Assembly: GCF_003751445.1 (NCBI RefSeq)
Contig: NZ_RJUU01000001.1
Location: 5,074,001 to 5,138,000, forward strand
Length of the DNA stretch: 64,000 bases
From: Streptomyces sp. 840.1
Lineage (GTDB): Bacteria > Actinomycetota > Actinomycetes > Streptomycetales > Streptomycetaceae
Reading direction: 5' to 3'
This document shows positions 17,272 through 27,549 of the stretch, one piece after another. Under the pieces are notes generated by a model, which saw only the letters and a program-made list of their open reading frames with translations, ran no database searches and had not been told where the DNA came from. Numbering within the stretch: the stretch's first letter is position 1; the number at the start of each line of letters is the position of its first letter. The translations under genes were made by a program, and so were the position numbers.

Positions 17272-19064
17272 CACTCGCTGCCCGCGGACTGGGTGGGGGA
17301 GTGCAGGAGTTCCAGCTTCTTGCCCTCGCCGAGATACATGTGCACGCCGCACGGCAGACAGGGGTCGAAACTGCGCACCGTGCGCATGATGTCGATGCCC
17401 TTGAAGTTCTCCCGGTCGTTCTCCTCGAAGATCGGCTGGCCCTGCACGGCGTCCTCGTACGGGCCGGGAGTGCCGTAGGTGTCGCGGGGACTCGCGTTCC
17501 ACGGGGTCGGCGGGTACGGGTGGTAGTTGGCGATCTTGCCGTCCCGGATCACCATGTGGTGCGAGAGCACTCCGCGCACCGCCTCGGTGAACCCGCAGCC
17601 CACGCCCTCCTCGGGCACCTCGAACTTCTCCCAGGTCTTGGTGTTGCCGGACCTGATCTCGGCGAGCGCCTTCTCCGCGAAGTGCAGCGCGCAGGCGGCG
17701 GCGTACGCCTGGAAGTAGCTGCGCGCCCGGTTGCGCTCGATGGTGTTGCTCCACTTCGGGACGTGCCACTCCAGCTCGACCGGGCCCTTGAGCGCGGTCT
17801 TGGGGAGGTTGATCTTGACGCTGTGGCCGGTGGCCTGGATGTAGCCGATGTCGACCAGGCCGGCCAGCGCGGTGGCCCACAGCCGGGCGAGCGGCCCGCC
17901 GCCCGTGTCGAGCGCCAGGTAGTCCTTGCCGTCGAACCACCGCGGCGACATGACCCAGCTGTACTTGTCGTCCAGGTCCCGCTTCTGGGGCTGCGGGTTG
18001 GTGTGCTGGTTCCACGGGTGGCGCCGGTCGACCGGGTTGCCGAGCGGGTCGTGGGACACGAACGTCTCCTGCTCGTCCCAGTCGTTGTAGTACGACGAGC
18101 CGAGCAGGATCCGGATGCCGAGGTTGATCTCCACCAGGTCGGTGGTGACCAGCTTCCCGTCGACGACGATACCGGGGGTGACGTACATCTTCCGGCCCCA
18201 GTCGGTCATGTCCTTGTACTCGAAGTTGCAGTGGTCCGGGTCCTGGAAGGAGCCCCAGCAGCCCAGCAGGATGCGCCGGTTGCCGACCTGCTCGTACCCG
18301 GGCAGGGCCTCGTAGAAGAAGTCGAAGAGGTCGTCGTGCATCGGCACGACCTTCTTCATGAACTCGACGTACCGCTGGAGCCGGGTGATGTAGTCCGTCA
18401 TCAGCTGGATGGTCGCCACGGTGCCGACGCCGCCGGGATACAGGGTGGAGGGGTGGACGTGCCGCCCCTCCATCAGGCAGAACATCTCCCGGGTCATCCG
18501 GCTGACCTGGAGCGCCTCGCGGTAGAACTCCCCGGTGAACGGGTTCAGCGACCGCATGATGTCGCCGATGGTCTTGTACCCGTGGGCCTCGGCGTGCGGG
18601 GACTCGGTGCGGTTGGCCTGCTCCAGCACCCCGGGGTTGGTCTCCGCGACCATCTTCTCGCAGTAGTCGACCCCGACCAGGTTCTCCTGGAAGATGTTGT
18701 GGTCGAACATGTACTCAGCGGCCTCGCCGAGATTCACGATCCATTCGCCCAGGTGCGGCGGCTTCACTCCGTACGCCATGTTCTGCGCGTAACAGGAACA
18801 GGTGGCGTGGTTGTCACCGCAGATTCCGCAGATGCGGCTGGTGATGAAGTGCGCGTCCCGCGGGTCCTTCCCCTTCATGAAGACCGAATAGCCGCGGAAG
18901 ATGGAGCTGGTGCTGTGGCACTCGGCCACCACCTTCTGCTTGAAATCGATCTTCGTGTAAATGCCCAGGCTGCCGACGATCCGGGTGATGGGATCCCATG
19001 CCATTTCGACCAGGTCGTTCTTTCCCTGGCCTCCCCGGGCACCCTTGTGCTGCGTCGCGGTCAT
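17271..19064 (-). CDS. hhyL: [NiFe]-hydrogenase large subunit, group 1h (HhyL)
   Basis: The catalytic subunit (597 residues) of a high-affinity H2-oxidising hydrogenase. Both NiFe-binding motifs are intact: L1 as RICGICGDNHATCSCYAQ (about residues 77-94) and L2 as DPCLPCGVHM near the C-terminus. The C-terminal extension MYLGEGKKLELLHSPTQ after the L2 histidine is expected to be removed by the operon's endopeptidase. The L1/L2 sequences and surrounding residues (EMAWDPITRIVGSLGIYTK) are those of the actinobacterial group 1h (old group 5), enzymes that scavenge atmospheric H2 during starvation or sporulation. It follows hhyS after 47 bases. Confidence 0.95.
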   Translation of the reverse strand: MTATQHKGARGGQGKNDLVEMAWDPITRIVGSLGIYTKIDFKQKVVAECHSTSSIFRGYSVFMKGKDPRDAHFITSRICGICGDNHATCSCYAQNMAYGVKPPHLGEWIVNLGEAAEYMFDHNIFQENLVGVDYCEKMVAETNPGVLEQANRTESPHAEAHGYKTIGDIMRSLNPFTGEFYREALQVSRMTREMFCLMEGRHVHPSTLYPGGVGTVATIQLMTDYITRLQRYVEFMKKVVPMHDDLFDFFYEALPGYEQVGNRRILLGCWGSFQDPDHCNFEYKDMTDWGRKMYVTPGIVVDGKLVTTDLVEINLGIRILLGSSYYNDWDEQETFVSHDPLGNPVDRRHPWNQHTNPQPQKRDLDDKYSWVMSPRWFDGKDYLALDTGGGPLARLWATALAGLVDIGYIQATGHSVKINLPKTALKGPVELEWHVPKWSNTIERNRARSYFQAYAAACALHFAEKALAEIRSGNTKTWEKFEVPEEGVGCGFTEAVRGVLSHHMVIRDGKIANYHPYPPTPWNASPRDTYGTPGPYEDAVQGQPIFEENDRENFKGIDIMRTVRSFDPCLPCGVHMYLGEGKKLELLHSPTQSAGSE

Positions 19065-19111
19065 GTGCGCCGCCTCATCTTTCTGTCCGTTGCGGTGATG
19101 TGCGCGGTCAC

Positions 19112-20167
<1,056 letters not shown>

Positions 20168-20426
20168 GGAAGTGCCGCCTTTCAGGATGACGGCCCACCG
20201 GCCATCGGCCCCCACGGATGGGTACGCGCACATTGCTACCATCACGCCTCGTTTCGGATGGACCGGCAACACGGGGAATTCACGGCCCGCCCCGTTCCCG
20301 GGGGCCGAATGACCGCAGGCCGTGGACCGGTCGGGTGATCCCGCCGGGCGCCGGTCCGGTCGGACGCGGACGGGCGCCGTCGCCGCCCTACGGTCGGGAC
20401 CACCCCAGGAAGGACGAGGCGAACCG
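20168..20426. promoter_or_regulatory. divergent control region between hhyS and hypA
   Basis: This 259-base gap separates the leftward structural operon from rightward hypAB, so promoters for both should lie here. I see no strong consensus hexamers or long palindrome; the leftward strand has a TAGCAAT stretch near 20230 that could be a -10, but this is weak. Control by a starvation or sporulation signal would fit the enzyme group and is inference. Confidence 0.4.
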
Positions 20427-20756
20427 GTGCACGAGCTGGCCATCACACAGAGCGTCGTCGACTCGGTGTGCGAGCGGGCCGAGGGGCGTCCGGTCCGCAC
20501 GGTCCGCGTCCGCGTCGGTGCGCTGACCGCCGTGGTGCCCGACTCGATGCGCTTCTGCTTCGGCCTGGTCACCGAGGGAACGGCCGCCGAGGGCGCCGAG
20601 CTGGAGATCGAGCAGCGGCCCGGCGCCGGACGCTGCCGGACCTGCGCTGTCGAATTCACCCTGACCGACCTGATTCTGCTGTGTCCCTGCGGCAGCGCGG
20701 ATGTGGAGATCACATCGGGACAGGAACTGCAGATCGTCTCCATGAGAGTGGGCTGA
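20427..20756 (+). CDS. hypA: hydrogenase nickel metallochaperone HypA
   Basis: HypA (109 residues) delivers nickel with HypB to the large subunit. The start is GTG 20427 (VHELAITQSVV; the Met-His-Glu N-terminus that binds Ni), preceded by AGGACGAGG. The zinc site has CRTC (about residue 73) but the second half is CPCG instead of the usual CPxC spacing, a small deviation. Divergent from hhyS and three bases upstream of hypB. Confidence 0.9.
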   Translation: MHELAITQSVVDSVCERAEGRPVRTVRVRVGALTAVVPDSMRFCFGLVTEGTAAEGAELEIEQRPGAGRCRTCAVEFTLTDLILLCPCGSADVEITSGQELQIVSMRVG

Positions 20757-20759
20757 ACC

Positions 20760-21530
20760 ATGTGCGGCACCTGCGGTTGTTCCGAGGAGTCCGGCGGCAC
20801 CCGGATCACGATGCTGCGGGAGGACGAGCCGGATCACGGACATCCGCACCCGCACCCGCACCCCGGCCCTCAGCCGGGCGGCGCCGTGGAGACCGTCACC
20901 ATCGAGCAGAAGGTCCTCGCCAAGAACGACCTCCTCGCGGAGCACAACCGGACATGGCTGACCGGGCGCGGCGTCGTGGCCGTGAACCTGATGAGCTCAC
21001 CCGGCGCGGGCAAGACCACCCTGCTCGAGCGCACCATCACCGATCTCGCCGGCCGCCGCCCGGTCGCGGTCATCGAGGGTGATCAGGAGACCAGGCTCGA
21101 CGCCGACCGGATCGGCCGCACCGGCTGCGCCGTGGTGCAGGTGAACACCGGGGCGGGCTGCCACCTGGACGCGGAGATGATGCGGGACGCGCTCACCGCG
21201 CTGTCGCCGGCGCAGGGCTCGCTGCTCATGGTGGAGAACGTCGGGAATCTGGTCTGCCCGGCCATGTTCGACCTGGGCGAGCGCGCCAAGGCCGTGATCA
21301 TCTCGGTCACCGAGGGCACGGACAAACCGCTGAAGTATCCGTACATGTTCGCCGCCGCCGACCTGATCCTGATCAACAAGGCCGATCTGCTGCCCTACGT
21401 CGACTTCGACGTCGAGCAGTGCACCCGGCACGCGCGCTCGGTCAACCCGGACGTGCGCGTACTGACGGTCTCCGCGACCAGCGGCGAGGGCCTGACCCAC
21501 TGGTACGACTGGCTCGCGGCGCAGAGCTAG
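20760..21530 (+). CDS. hypB: hydrogenase nickel incorporation GTPase HypB
   Basis: HypB (256 residues) is the GTPase that drives nickel insertion. It has the N-terminal high-affinity Ni motif (MCGTCGC), a short His-rich stretch (HGHPHPHPHPG, about residues 26-36), P-loop SSPGAGKTT, EGDQETRLDA, the metal-binding GAGCHLD and VENVGNLVCP, and NKADLL for guanine recognition. It directly follows hypA. The His run suggests some nickel storage capacity. Confidence 0.95.
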   Translation: MCGTCGCSEESGGTRITMLREDEPDHGHPHPHPHPGPQPGGAVETVTIEQKVLAKNDLLAEHNRTWLTGRGVVAVNLMSSPGAGKTTLLERTITDLAGRRPVAVIEGDQETRLDADRIGRTGCAVVQVNTGAGCHLDAEMMRDALTALSPAQGSLLMVENVGNLVCPAMFDLGERAKAVIISVTEGTDKPLKYPYMFAAADLILINKADLLPYVDFDVEQCTRHARSVNPDVRVLTVSATSGEGLTHWYDWLAAQS

Positions 21531-21549
21531 CCGGACCGTGGGGACGGAC

Positions 21550-21574
21550 GGGGGCGGCGGCGGTCGCCGCCCCC
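21550..21574. terminator. hairpin between convergent hypB and VOC gene
   Basis: A 10-bp perfect G/C stem (GGGGGCGGCG with its complement, five-base loop) in the 69-base gap between two converging genes. It lacks a T-run, as is usual for Streptomyces, and probably ends transcription from both sides. Confidence 0.6.
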
Positions 21575-21599
21575 CATACCCGGCCCCGCCCCCGCCGCG

Positions 21600-22376
21600 T
21601 CAGCGCTTCGTGGACTGCACGATCGTGAAGGCGGCGCCCTCGGGATCGGCGACCGTCGCCACCCTGCCGGAGGCGCCCTCCCTGGGCGCCTGGAGGATGT
21701 GCCCGCCGAGCTCGACCACCTGGTGTGCGGCCTCGTCGGTGTCCGCGACCTCGAAGTACGTCATCCAGTGCGGGCCGCGGTCCCTCGGCAGCCCGTGGCC
21801 GACACCGTGCAGCGAGGCCACCGGTCGGCCGTCCAGGTGCAGGGTCTGGTAGTCGAAGTCGGCCGAGACCACGGCCTCCGTCCCATAGCCGAAGACCGCC
21901 TGGTAGAACTTGGCGACCGTCGCCGTCTCCCGGGTCACCAGCTCGTTCCAGACCGGCATCCCGGGCGCTCCCGCCGTCGAGGTGCCGATGTGCCGGCCGG
22001 CCTGCCAGATCCCGAAGACGGCCCCGCTGGGGTCGGAGGCGATGGCCATCCGGCCCGCGTCGCCCGCGTCGAGCGGCCCGACACCGACCGTGCCGCCGCA
22101 GGCACGGATCGCCTCCGCCGTGAGATCGGCGTCGTCGGTGGCCAGATACGTCGTCCAGGCGATCGGGAGGTGGCGGTCGGGAGAGAGCTGCCCGATGCCC
22201 GCGACCTCCTCGCCGTCGATCAGGGCCCGGACGTACGGGCCCAGCTGCTCCGGGCCCGGTCCGAACTCCCAGCCGAACAGTTCGGCGTAGAAGTTCTGGG
22301 TCGTGTCCAGGCCGTGCACGATCAGGCTCACCCAGCAAGGTGTTCCGGGTGTACGCCGAGCGGCAGCCTCGGTCAT
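21600..22376 (-). CDS. VOC family (glyoxalase-like) protein with two domains
   Basis: 258 residues with two VOC modules, roughly 12-125 (CWVSLIVHGLDTTQNFYAEL) and 135-255 (WNELVTRETATVAKFYQAV; HWMTYFEVADTDEAAHQ). Such tandem proteins bind a metal and small molecules and include glyoxalases, dioxygenases and resistance proteins; the substrate is not predictable. ATG 22376 is chosen over GTG 22382 because GAGGAG lies nine bases from the ATG but only three from the GTG. It diverges from the rhodanese gene. Confidence 0.82.
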   Translation of the reverse strand: MTEAAARRTPGTPCWVSLIVHGLDTTQNFYAELFGWEFGPGPEQLGPYVRALIDGEEVAGIGQLSPDRHLPIAWTTYLATDDADLTAEAIRACGGTVGVGPLDAGDAGRMAIASDPSGAVFGIWQAGRHIGTSTAGAPGMPVWNELVTRETATVAKFYQAVFGYGTEAVVSADFDYQTLHLDGRPVASLHGVGHGLPRDRGPHWMTYFEVADTDEAAHQVVELGGHILQAPREGASGRVATVADPEGAAFTIVQSTKR

Positions 22377-22608
22377 CGTCACTATCTCCTCGGACCATCG
22401 TGGTGGCCGTACGGGGGAACGGGCCTGCGCGCCGTCGTGCGGTACGGGATGTGTACGCCCCGTGCAGATGCTCGCACCACCCGGCGCCCGATGCGCCCCG
22501 GCCGCGCCGCACTTTCCGTGATCTCGACGGACGAGGTTCCGCTTTGTGCTGGTACGACCATTTCGTCGTTGTTACGGGTGGGCAGGCCACTGCGCGAGGA
22601 TGGCTCCC

Positions 22609-23439
22609 ATGAAGCCCATCATCTCCGCATCCGAATGTGCGAGCGAGTCGGCAGGGCCTCGGCCGCCGGTGCTCCTGGACGTACGTTGGCAACTGGGCGG
22701 CCCGCCCGGCCGGCCCGACTACGAGGCCGGGCACATCCCAGGTGCGGTCTTCGTCGACCTGGAGGGCGAGCTCGCGGCCCCGCCGGGCGGCGGGGGCCGT
22801 CATCCGCTTCCCGACCCGGCGGAATTCGGCGCGGTGATGCGCCGCGCCGGGGTCGGCCGGGACAGTTCGGTGATCGTGTACGACGGCGGCCAGGGATGGG
22901 CGGCGGCCCGCGCCTGGTGGCTGCTGCGCTGGACGGGGCACCGGGATGTCCGGGTGCTGGACGGCGGTCTCGCGGCCTGGACCGGCGAGCTGTCGAAGGA
23001 GATCCCGGCCCCCGCCGAGGGCGACTTCGTTCCCGAGCCGGGGGCGCTGCCGCTGCTGGACGCGGACGGCGCGGCGGCTCTGGCGCGGTCGGGCCTGCTG
23101 TTCGACGCGCGGGCCGCCGAGCGCTACCGGGGCGAGGTGGAGCCGATCGACCGGGTGGCCGGGCACATTCCCGGCGCGGTCTCGGCCCCCACGACGGAGA
23201 ACGTCGGGGCGGACGGACGCTTCCTGCCCGCCGGGGAGCTGGCCGCACGCTTCGCGGGACTGGGCGCCGAGGGGGACGCTTCGGAGGTCGGCGTCTACTG
23301 CGGATCGGGGGTCTCCGGCGCGCACGAGGTGCTGGCCCTGGAGGTCGCCGGGTTCACCGCAGCGCTCTACGCGGGCTCCTGGTCGCAGTGGTCGGCCGAC
23401 GAGTCCCGGCCGGTCGCGACGGGCCCCGAACCCGGGTAA
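22609..23439 (+). CDS. thiosulfate / 3-mercaptopyruvate sulfurtransferase
   Basis: A 276-residue tandem-rhodanese protein. The N-terminal domain (VLLDVRWQLGGPPG, AGHIPGAVFVDLEGEL) is catalytically silent; the C-terminal one carries the active Cys in YCGSGVSGAHEVLAL. The CGSGVS loop fits either thiosulfate or 3-mercaptopyruvate as sulfur donor. A GAGGA sequence sits nine bases before ATG 22609; ATG 22600 would add three residues. It lies upstream of, and convergent with, sepH. Confidence 0.87.
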   Translation: MKPIISASECASESAGPRPPVLLDVRWQLGGPPGRPDYEAGHIPGAVFVDLEGELAAPPGGGGRHPLPDPAEFGAVMRRAGVGRDSSVIVYDGGQGWAAARAWWLLRWTGHRDVRVLDGGLAAWTGELSKEIPAPAEGDFVPEPGALPLLDADGAAALARSGLLFDARAAERYRGEVEPIDRVAGHIPGAVSAPTTENVGADGRFLPAGELAARFAGLGAEGDASEVGVYCGSGVSGAHEVLALEVAGFTAALYAGSWSQWSADESRPVATGPEPG

Positions 23440-23491
23440 TGGTACGGCCGGCCGTGACCGGGACGAGGAGGTCCGGCCACGCGGCGTGACC

Positions 23492-23519
23492 GGGCCCGTA
23501 CGTGCTCGCGTACGGGCCC
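23492..23519. terminator. bidirectional terminator between rhodanese gene and sepH
   Basis: An 11-bp perfect stem (GGGCCCGTACG and its complement) with a six-base loop between two convergent genes. No T-run. Confidence 0.65.
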
Positions 23520-23533
23520 TCGTCATGCCTCGG

Positions 23534-24598
23534 TCAGTCCTGCTTCTTGCGGCGCGTGCCGAAGACGATCTCGTCCCAGCTGGGCACCGCGGCCCGGCGG
23601 CCCGGCCGGACGCCGTCCGCCTCGGCCTGGCGGTCGGTCGTCCCGGTCAGCCGGTCGCGGTGACCGGCCACCGCGCGGGGCATCAGTACGTCCGCGTAGG
23701 CGGAACCGGCGCCTGCGGAGGCCGCCGGGGCGGGCGGCTCCTCGGCCTCCGGCTCCTGCGCGGCCGGTTCGATCGCCGGGGGCTCGGGCGGTGCGGGGCG
23801 CTCCGGTACGACCATGTCGCCGCGGAAGCTCGGTACGGCCTCCAGGAGGCTGGTCAGCGAGTCGCGTTCGCTCGCCGTGACCCCGCCGACACGCTCCTCC
23901 GGCTCCGGGGCCGGAGGCGGCGCGGGGCGTTCGATCTGGCGGTCCAGGGCGCGGTCCAGCGGCCGGTCGCGCGGCAGCCGGGCGATGCGGGGCACGAACG
24001 GGAAGCTCGGTTCGGGCGCGGCGACGTCGTCGGTCTCACCGATCAGCGAGCGCGCCTCGTCGTCCACGGCCTGGACGAGCCGGCGCGGGGCGTCGTACGT
24101 CCAGCTCGCGGAGTGCGGTTCACCGGCGACGCGGTAGACGAGGAGGACCTCCCAGGTGCCGTCGTCGCGGCGCCACGAGTCCCACTGGACGGTTTCCTTG
24201 TCGGCGCCGCGCAGCAGGAGGCGCTCCTGCACCGCCTCACCGAGCTGGGGGCCGGTGTTCTCGCCGGGGCGCCGGACCGGAGTCTTCCGGGCCCGCTCGG
24301 CCATGAAGGCGCGCTCCGCGAGAACGGGGCCCTCGAAGCGGCGGACGCGGTCGACCGGAATCCCGGCGAACTGGGCGACTTCTTCCGCCGATGCGCCGGC
24401 TCGTATCCGCGCCTGGATGTCCCGGGGGCGGAGGTGGCTCTCCACCTCGATCTCGATCTGGCCGAGCCGCGCGCGGTCGTTGCGCACGGCGGCTCGCAGC
24501 CGCTCGTCGATCGGGAGGGTGTACTCCGTGCTGTCTGCAGCCTTGAGCACCAGTCGTGTGCCGTCGTTGGAGACGGCCACGACACGCAGTTCGGGCAT
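23534..24598 (-). CDS. sepH: septation protein SepH
   Basis: SepH (354 residues) is the actinobacterial divisome protein that binds FtsZ and promotes assembly of its filaments at sporulation and vegetative septa. The N-terminal DUF3071 region (MPELRVVAVSNDGTRLVLKA) contains the helix-turn-helix-like segment DIQARIRAGASAEEVAQFAG (about 68-87), which in the characterised protein engages FtsZ. A central folded part (WRRDDGTWEVLLVYRVAGEP) follows, then a long Pro/Glu/Ala-rich disordered tail ending RRKKQD. Met at 24598 with GGGAGG just upstream is the clear start; a longer upstream frame is non-coding. It is monocistronic. Confidence 0.93.
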   Translation of the reverse strand: MPELRVVAVSNDGTRLVLKAADSTEYTLPIDERLRAAVRNDRARLGQIEIEVESHLRPRDIQARIRAGASAEEVAQFAGIPVDRVRRFEGPVLAERAFMAERARKTPVRRPGENTGPQLGEAVQERLLLRGADKETVQWDSWRRDDGTWEVLLVYRVAGEPHSASWTYDAPRRLVQAVDDEARSLIGETDDVAAPEPSFPFVPRIARLPRDRPLDRALDRQIERPAPPPAPEPEERVGGVTASERDSLTSLLEAVPSFRGDMVVPERPAPPEPPAIEPAAQEPEAEEPPAPAASAGAGSAYADVLMPRAVAGHRDRLTGTTDRQAEADGVRPGRRAAVPSWDEIVFGTRRKKQD

Positions 24599-25094
24599 GG
24601 GGACCTCCCGGGTGGTGCCTGCCGACGTCACGTGCGTCGCTGCTTCCGCTAGTCGAGTGTGACCTGCCCGGGTGCAGCCTGCCACAACATTGCCGTGTTG
24701 CCCGGCGTGTCGGGCGTGAGCCCTTGATCGCCGGTGTGACACGGTGACCCCTTACGCAACACAAAGTGACTGTTGGTCACTCAGTGTAGCCTGCCCCGTG
24801 CGATGCCGCGGCGCCGCCGGATCGAGTGCCTCCTTCGGCCCCCTCCCGAAGGTTCCGGACTTCCACGCGGGAGTCCGGCCCCAGGGCTCGCCACAGTACT
24901 CCATTCGGGCCATGTGGGTGGACCGCCGCGCCGCCGAAGTTCTCGTGAGGTACGGGAGTTGACCCGCCCCACTGGGGGCGGGGTGGCCCTCCCGCGTGTC
25001 CTGCTTCACAGAATCACCGTAAGCGGAACTATCGGCTTCGCTCAAATGTCCCTTCTTGTTGCATGGTGGGAGCGATGTCAATCAAGGGCTGGAA
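24599..25094. promoter_or_regulatory. 496-base divergent intergenic region
   Basis: This gap between divergent sepH and the repeat-bearing membrane protein gene must hold both promoters. It contains an AGTGAC-N5-GTCACT inverted repeat (24765-24781), a possible operator, and a G/C hairpin CCCGCCCC/GGGGCGGG (24963-24982). I see no gene with convincing coding character in it and cannot place promoters confidently. Confidence 0.4.
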
Positions 25095-26213
25095 ATGGTG
25101 CAGAAGCCGGAAAGTGACATAGAACCCAGAGAAAGGCGGATCGATCTCAGCCTGCCCCAGGTCGCGGGCAGTGCCGTCGCGGCGGTCGCGGCGGCGGTGG
25201 CGGCCTCACAACTCGGCGTGTACGGAACGATTCTCGGCGCCGGGGTGATGAGCATCGTGGCCACCTGCGGGGGCTCGGTCTTCCAGCACTTCTTCCGTCG
25301 TACGGGTGAGCAGATCCGCGAGGTCACGGTCCAGGTGAAGCACCCGGACCGCGAGGTGACCGTGCACACGCGCCAGACGCGTGATGCCGGCGACCCGGAC
25401 GGGACGTGGGGGACCCCCGAGACGCGGGTGGCCGTGCGGGAGGCGGCAGGGTCCGCCGACGCCGCCGCGGTGCCGCGCGCGACGGACGCCACGACGGTCC
25501 TGCGCGCGGTCGACGCCACGACGGTCCTGCGCCGGGCGGACGCGACGGCCGGGCCCGAGGAGGCGGACGCCACCACGATGCTGCGTGCCGTGGACGCCAC
25601 CACCGTCCTGCGCAAGGCGTCCGGCGACCCGGGGCGCACCCAGCTGATCAGGGCGGTCGACGGAACCCGGCCGCTCGGGGCGGTCACCGGGGCCGGTGAC
25701 GAGGAGTTCTCGCAGGCGACCACACACGGCACCCGGATCCGCGGCTGGAAGCGCTCGGCGCTCGGCGCCGCGGTGGTCTTCGCGGTCTCGATGGCCGGGA
25801 TCACCACGTTCGAGCTGGTCTCGGGCAACGACCTGAGCGGCGGTCAGGGAACCACCGTGGGCTCCGTCGTACGCGGCGAGCGCGGCTCCGCGCCCGCCGA
25901 CCCCGCCCCGTCGCACAGCACCGACCCGGGCCAGGACCGGCCCACCCCGGGGCAGGACGGCAGCTCCGCTCCCGGCACCGGCCAGGAGCCGGGCGGACAG
26001 AGCCGGAGTCCGGAGACGGACCGGGGCGAGAGCCCGGCGGCGGAACCGACACCCACGCCCACCCCGTCGGACTCCGCGGGCGGCGCGGACCCGTCGGCCA
26101 CGCCCACCCCGTCGGCGACCGACGGCGGCGCCGGCACCGCCCCCGACCCGGCGGGCACGGGCAGCGCCCCGGCGCAGGACAACCCGCCGGCCGGCACGGA
26201 CACCGGGGAGTGA
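25095..26213 (+). CDS. membrane protein with tandem DATTVLR repeats
   Basis: 372 residues, family not recognised. A hydrophobic hairpin lies at about 23-60 (SAVAAVAAAVAASQL, ILGAGVMSIVATCGG) and a second span at about 220-240 (LGAAVVFAVSMAGITTFELV). Between them, about residues 130-180, is a run of near-repeats: DATTVLRAV, DATTVLRRA, DATAGPEEA, DATTMLRAV, DATTVLRKA. The C-terminal 120 residues are a Ser/Thr/Pro-rich, low-complexity extracytoplasmic tail. AAGGG six bases before ATG 25095 decides the start. Repeated TTVL segments resemble phospho-acceptor sites of Ser/Thr kinases (inference). Confidence 0.75.
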   Translation: MVQKPESDIEPRERRIDLSLPQVAGSAVAAVAAAVAASQLGVYGTILGAGVMSIVATCGGSVFQHFFRRTGEQIREVTVQVKHPDREVTVHTRQTRDAGDPDGTWGTPETRVAVREAAGSADAAAVPRATDATTVLRAVDATTVLRRADATAGPEEADATTMLRAVDATTVLRKASGDPGRTQLIRAVDGTRPLGAVTGAGDEEFSQATTHGTRIRGWKRSALGAAVVFAVSMAGITTFELVSGNDLSGGQGTTVGSVVRGERGSAPADPAPSHSTDPGQDRPTPGQDGSSAPGTGQEPGGQSRSPETDRGESPAAEPTPTPTPSDSAGGADPSATPTPSATDGGAGTAPDPAGTGSAPAQDNPPAGTDTGE

Positions 26214-26226
26214 GCGCGGGCGGCGG

Positions 26227-27549
26227 TCAGTCGCCCAGGACCCGGCGGAGGTAGTCGTTGGCGAAGAGGCGGTCCGGGTCCAGCCGGTCCCGGACCGCGG
26301 CGAACTCCCCGAAGCGGGGGTACACCCCGGCCAGGTACCCGGCGTCACGGGTGTTGACCTTGCCCCAGTGGGGGCGGCCCTCATGGGCGGTCATGATCCG
26401 CTCCACCGCCGTGAAGTACGACTGGTAGGGCGTGCCCCGGTACAGGTGGACGGCGATGTACGCGCTCTCGCGGCCCGAGGCCGTGGAGAGCGCGATGTCG
26501 TCCGCGGGCGCGGTACGCACCTCCACCGGGAAGCTGATCCGCAGCGGTGAACGCTCCACCATCGCCTTGACCTCGCGCAGCGCCTCCACGGCCGCCTCGC
26601 GCGGCAGGGCGTACTCCATCTCCACGAACCGCACCCGGCGCGGGCTGGTGAACACCTTGTACGGGATGTCCGTGTAGGTGCGGGCCGACAGGGCGCGGCT
26701 GGAGAGCTTGGCGATCGAGGGGATCGTGGCGGGTACCGCCCGGCCGAGCGCGCAGGCCGCCTGGAAGATCCCGTTGGAGAGGAGCTCGTCCTCGATCCAG
26801 CCGCTGACCTTTCCGGGCGGGGCGGCGGGGCCCGCGCTGCGGTTGTTGCGCTTGGTGTTGCAGTTGCCGGTGTGCGGGAACCAGTAGAACTCGAAGTGCT
26901 CGTTCTCGGCCACCAGCTGATCGAAGTCGGCCGTGACCCGGTCGAAGGCCATCGGCTCCTCGCGGGCGGTCAGCAGGAACACCGGCTCCACGGCGAAGGT
27001 GATCGCCGTGATGACGCCCAGGGCGCCGAGCCCGATCCGGGCGACGGCGAACACCTCCGGGTTCTCGGTCTCGGAGCAGGTCAGCACCGTGCCGTCCGCC
27101 GTGACCAGCTCCAGGGCGCGGATCTGCGCGGATATCGACGCCGAGTCCCGGCCGGTGCCGTGGGTGCCGGTGGAGGTGGCCCCGGCGACCGTCTGATCCA
27201 TGATGTCGCCCATGTTGGTGAGCGAGAGGCCCTCGCGGGCCAGCGCGGTGTTGAGGCGCTTCAGCGGGGTGCCGGCCTCGACGGTCACCGTCATGGCCGC
27301 CCGGTCCATCTCCCGGATCCCGGTGAGCAGCTCGGGGCGTATCAGCAGCCCGTCGGTGGCCGCGGCCGCGGTGAAGGAGTGACCGGTGCCCACCGCCTTC
27401 ACCTTCAGGCCGTCCTCGGAGGCCCTGCGCAGCTCCTCGGCCAGCTCGTCCACGGAGGCGGGCGACACGGTCCGTACCGGACGGGCGGTGACGTTTCCCG
27501 CCCAGTTACGCCACGCGCTCGTCGCCGTCCGTGCGTAGGTGTCGGTCAT
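26227..27549 (-). CDS. D-arabinono-1,4-lactone oxidase-family FAD oxidoreductase
   Basis: 440 residues of the aldonolactone/alditol oxidase family. The FAD_binding_4 domain has VKAVGTGHSFTAAAATDG (about 48-65), whose His is the site of covalent FAD attachment in relatives, plus TSTGTHGTG and ALELVTADG. The C-terminal ALO domain carries GRPHWGKVN, the HWxK signature of the family. The substrate, a sugar lactone or polyol, is not determined. It starts at ATG 27549 inside the 3' end of the MFS gene (44-base overlap), so the two are coupled; a transporter for the substrate or product is a natural guess. Confidence 0.85.
   Translation of the reverse strand: MTDTYARTATSAWRNWAGNVTARPVRTVSPASVDELAEELRRASEDGLKVKAVGTGHSFTAAAATDGLLIRPELLTGIREMDRAAMTVTVEAGTPLKRLNTALAREGLSLTNMGDIMDQTVAGATSTGTHGTGRDSASISAQIRALELVTADGTVLTCSETENPEVFAVARIGLGALGVITAITFAVEPVFLLTAREEPMAFDRVTADFDQLVAENEHFEFYWFPHTGNCNTKRNNRSAGPAAPPGKVSGWIEDELLSNGIFQAACALGRAVPATIPSIAKLSSRALSARTYTDIPYKVFTSPRRVRFVEMEYALPREAAVEALREVKAMVERSPLRISFPVEVRTAPADDIALSTASGRESAYIAVHLYRGTPYQSYFTAVERIMTAHEGRPHWGKVNTRDAGYLAGVYPRFGEFAAVRDRLDPDRLFANDYLRRVLGD

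Noticed and set aside
24752..25081. Small frames in the sepH upstream gap
   Set aside because: No ribosome-binding site or recognisable family, and they overlap the likely promoters of two divergent genes.
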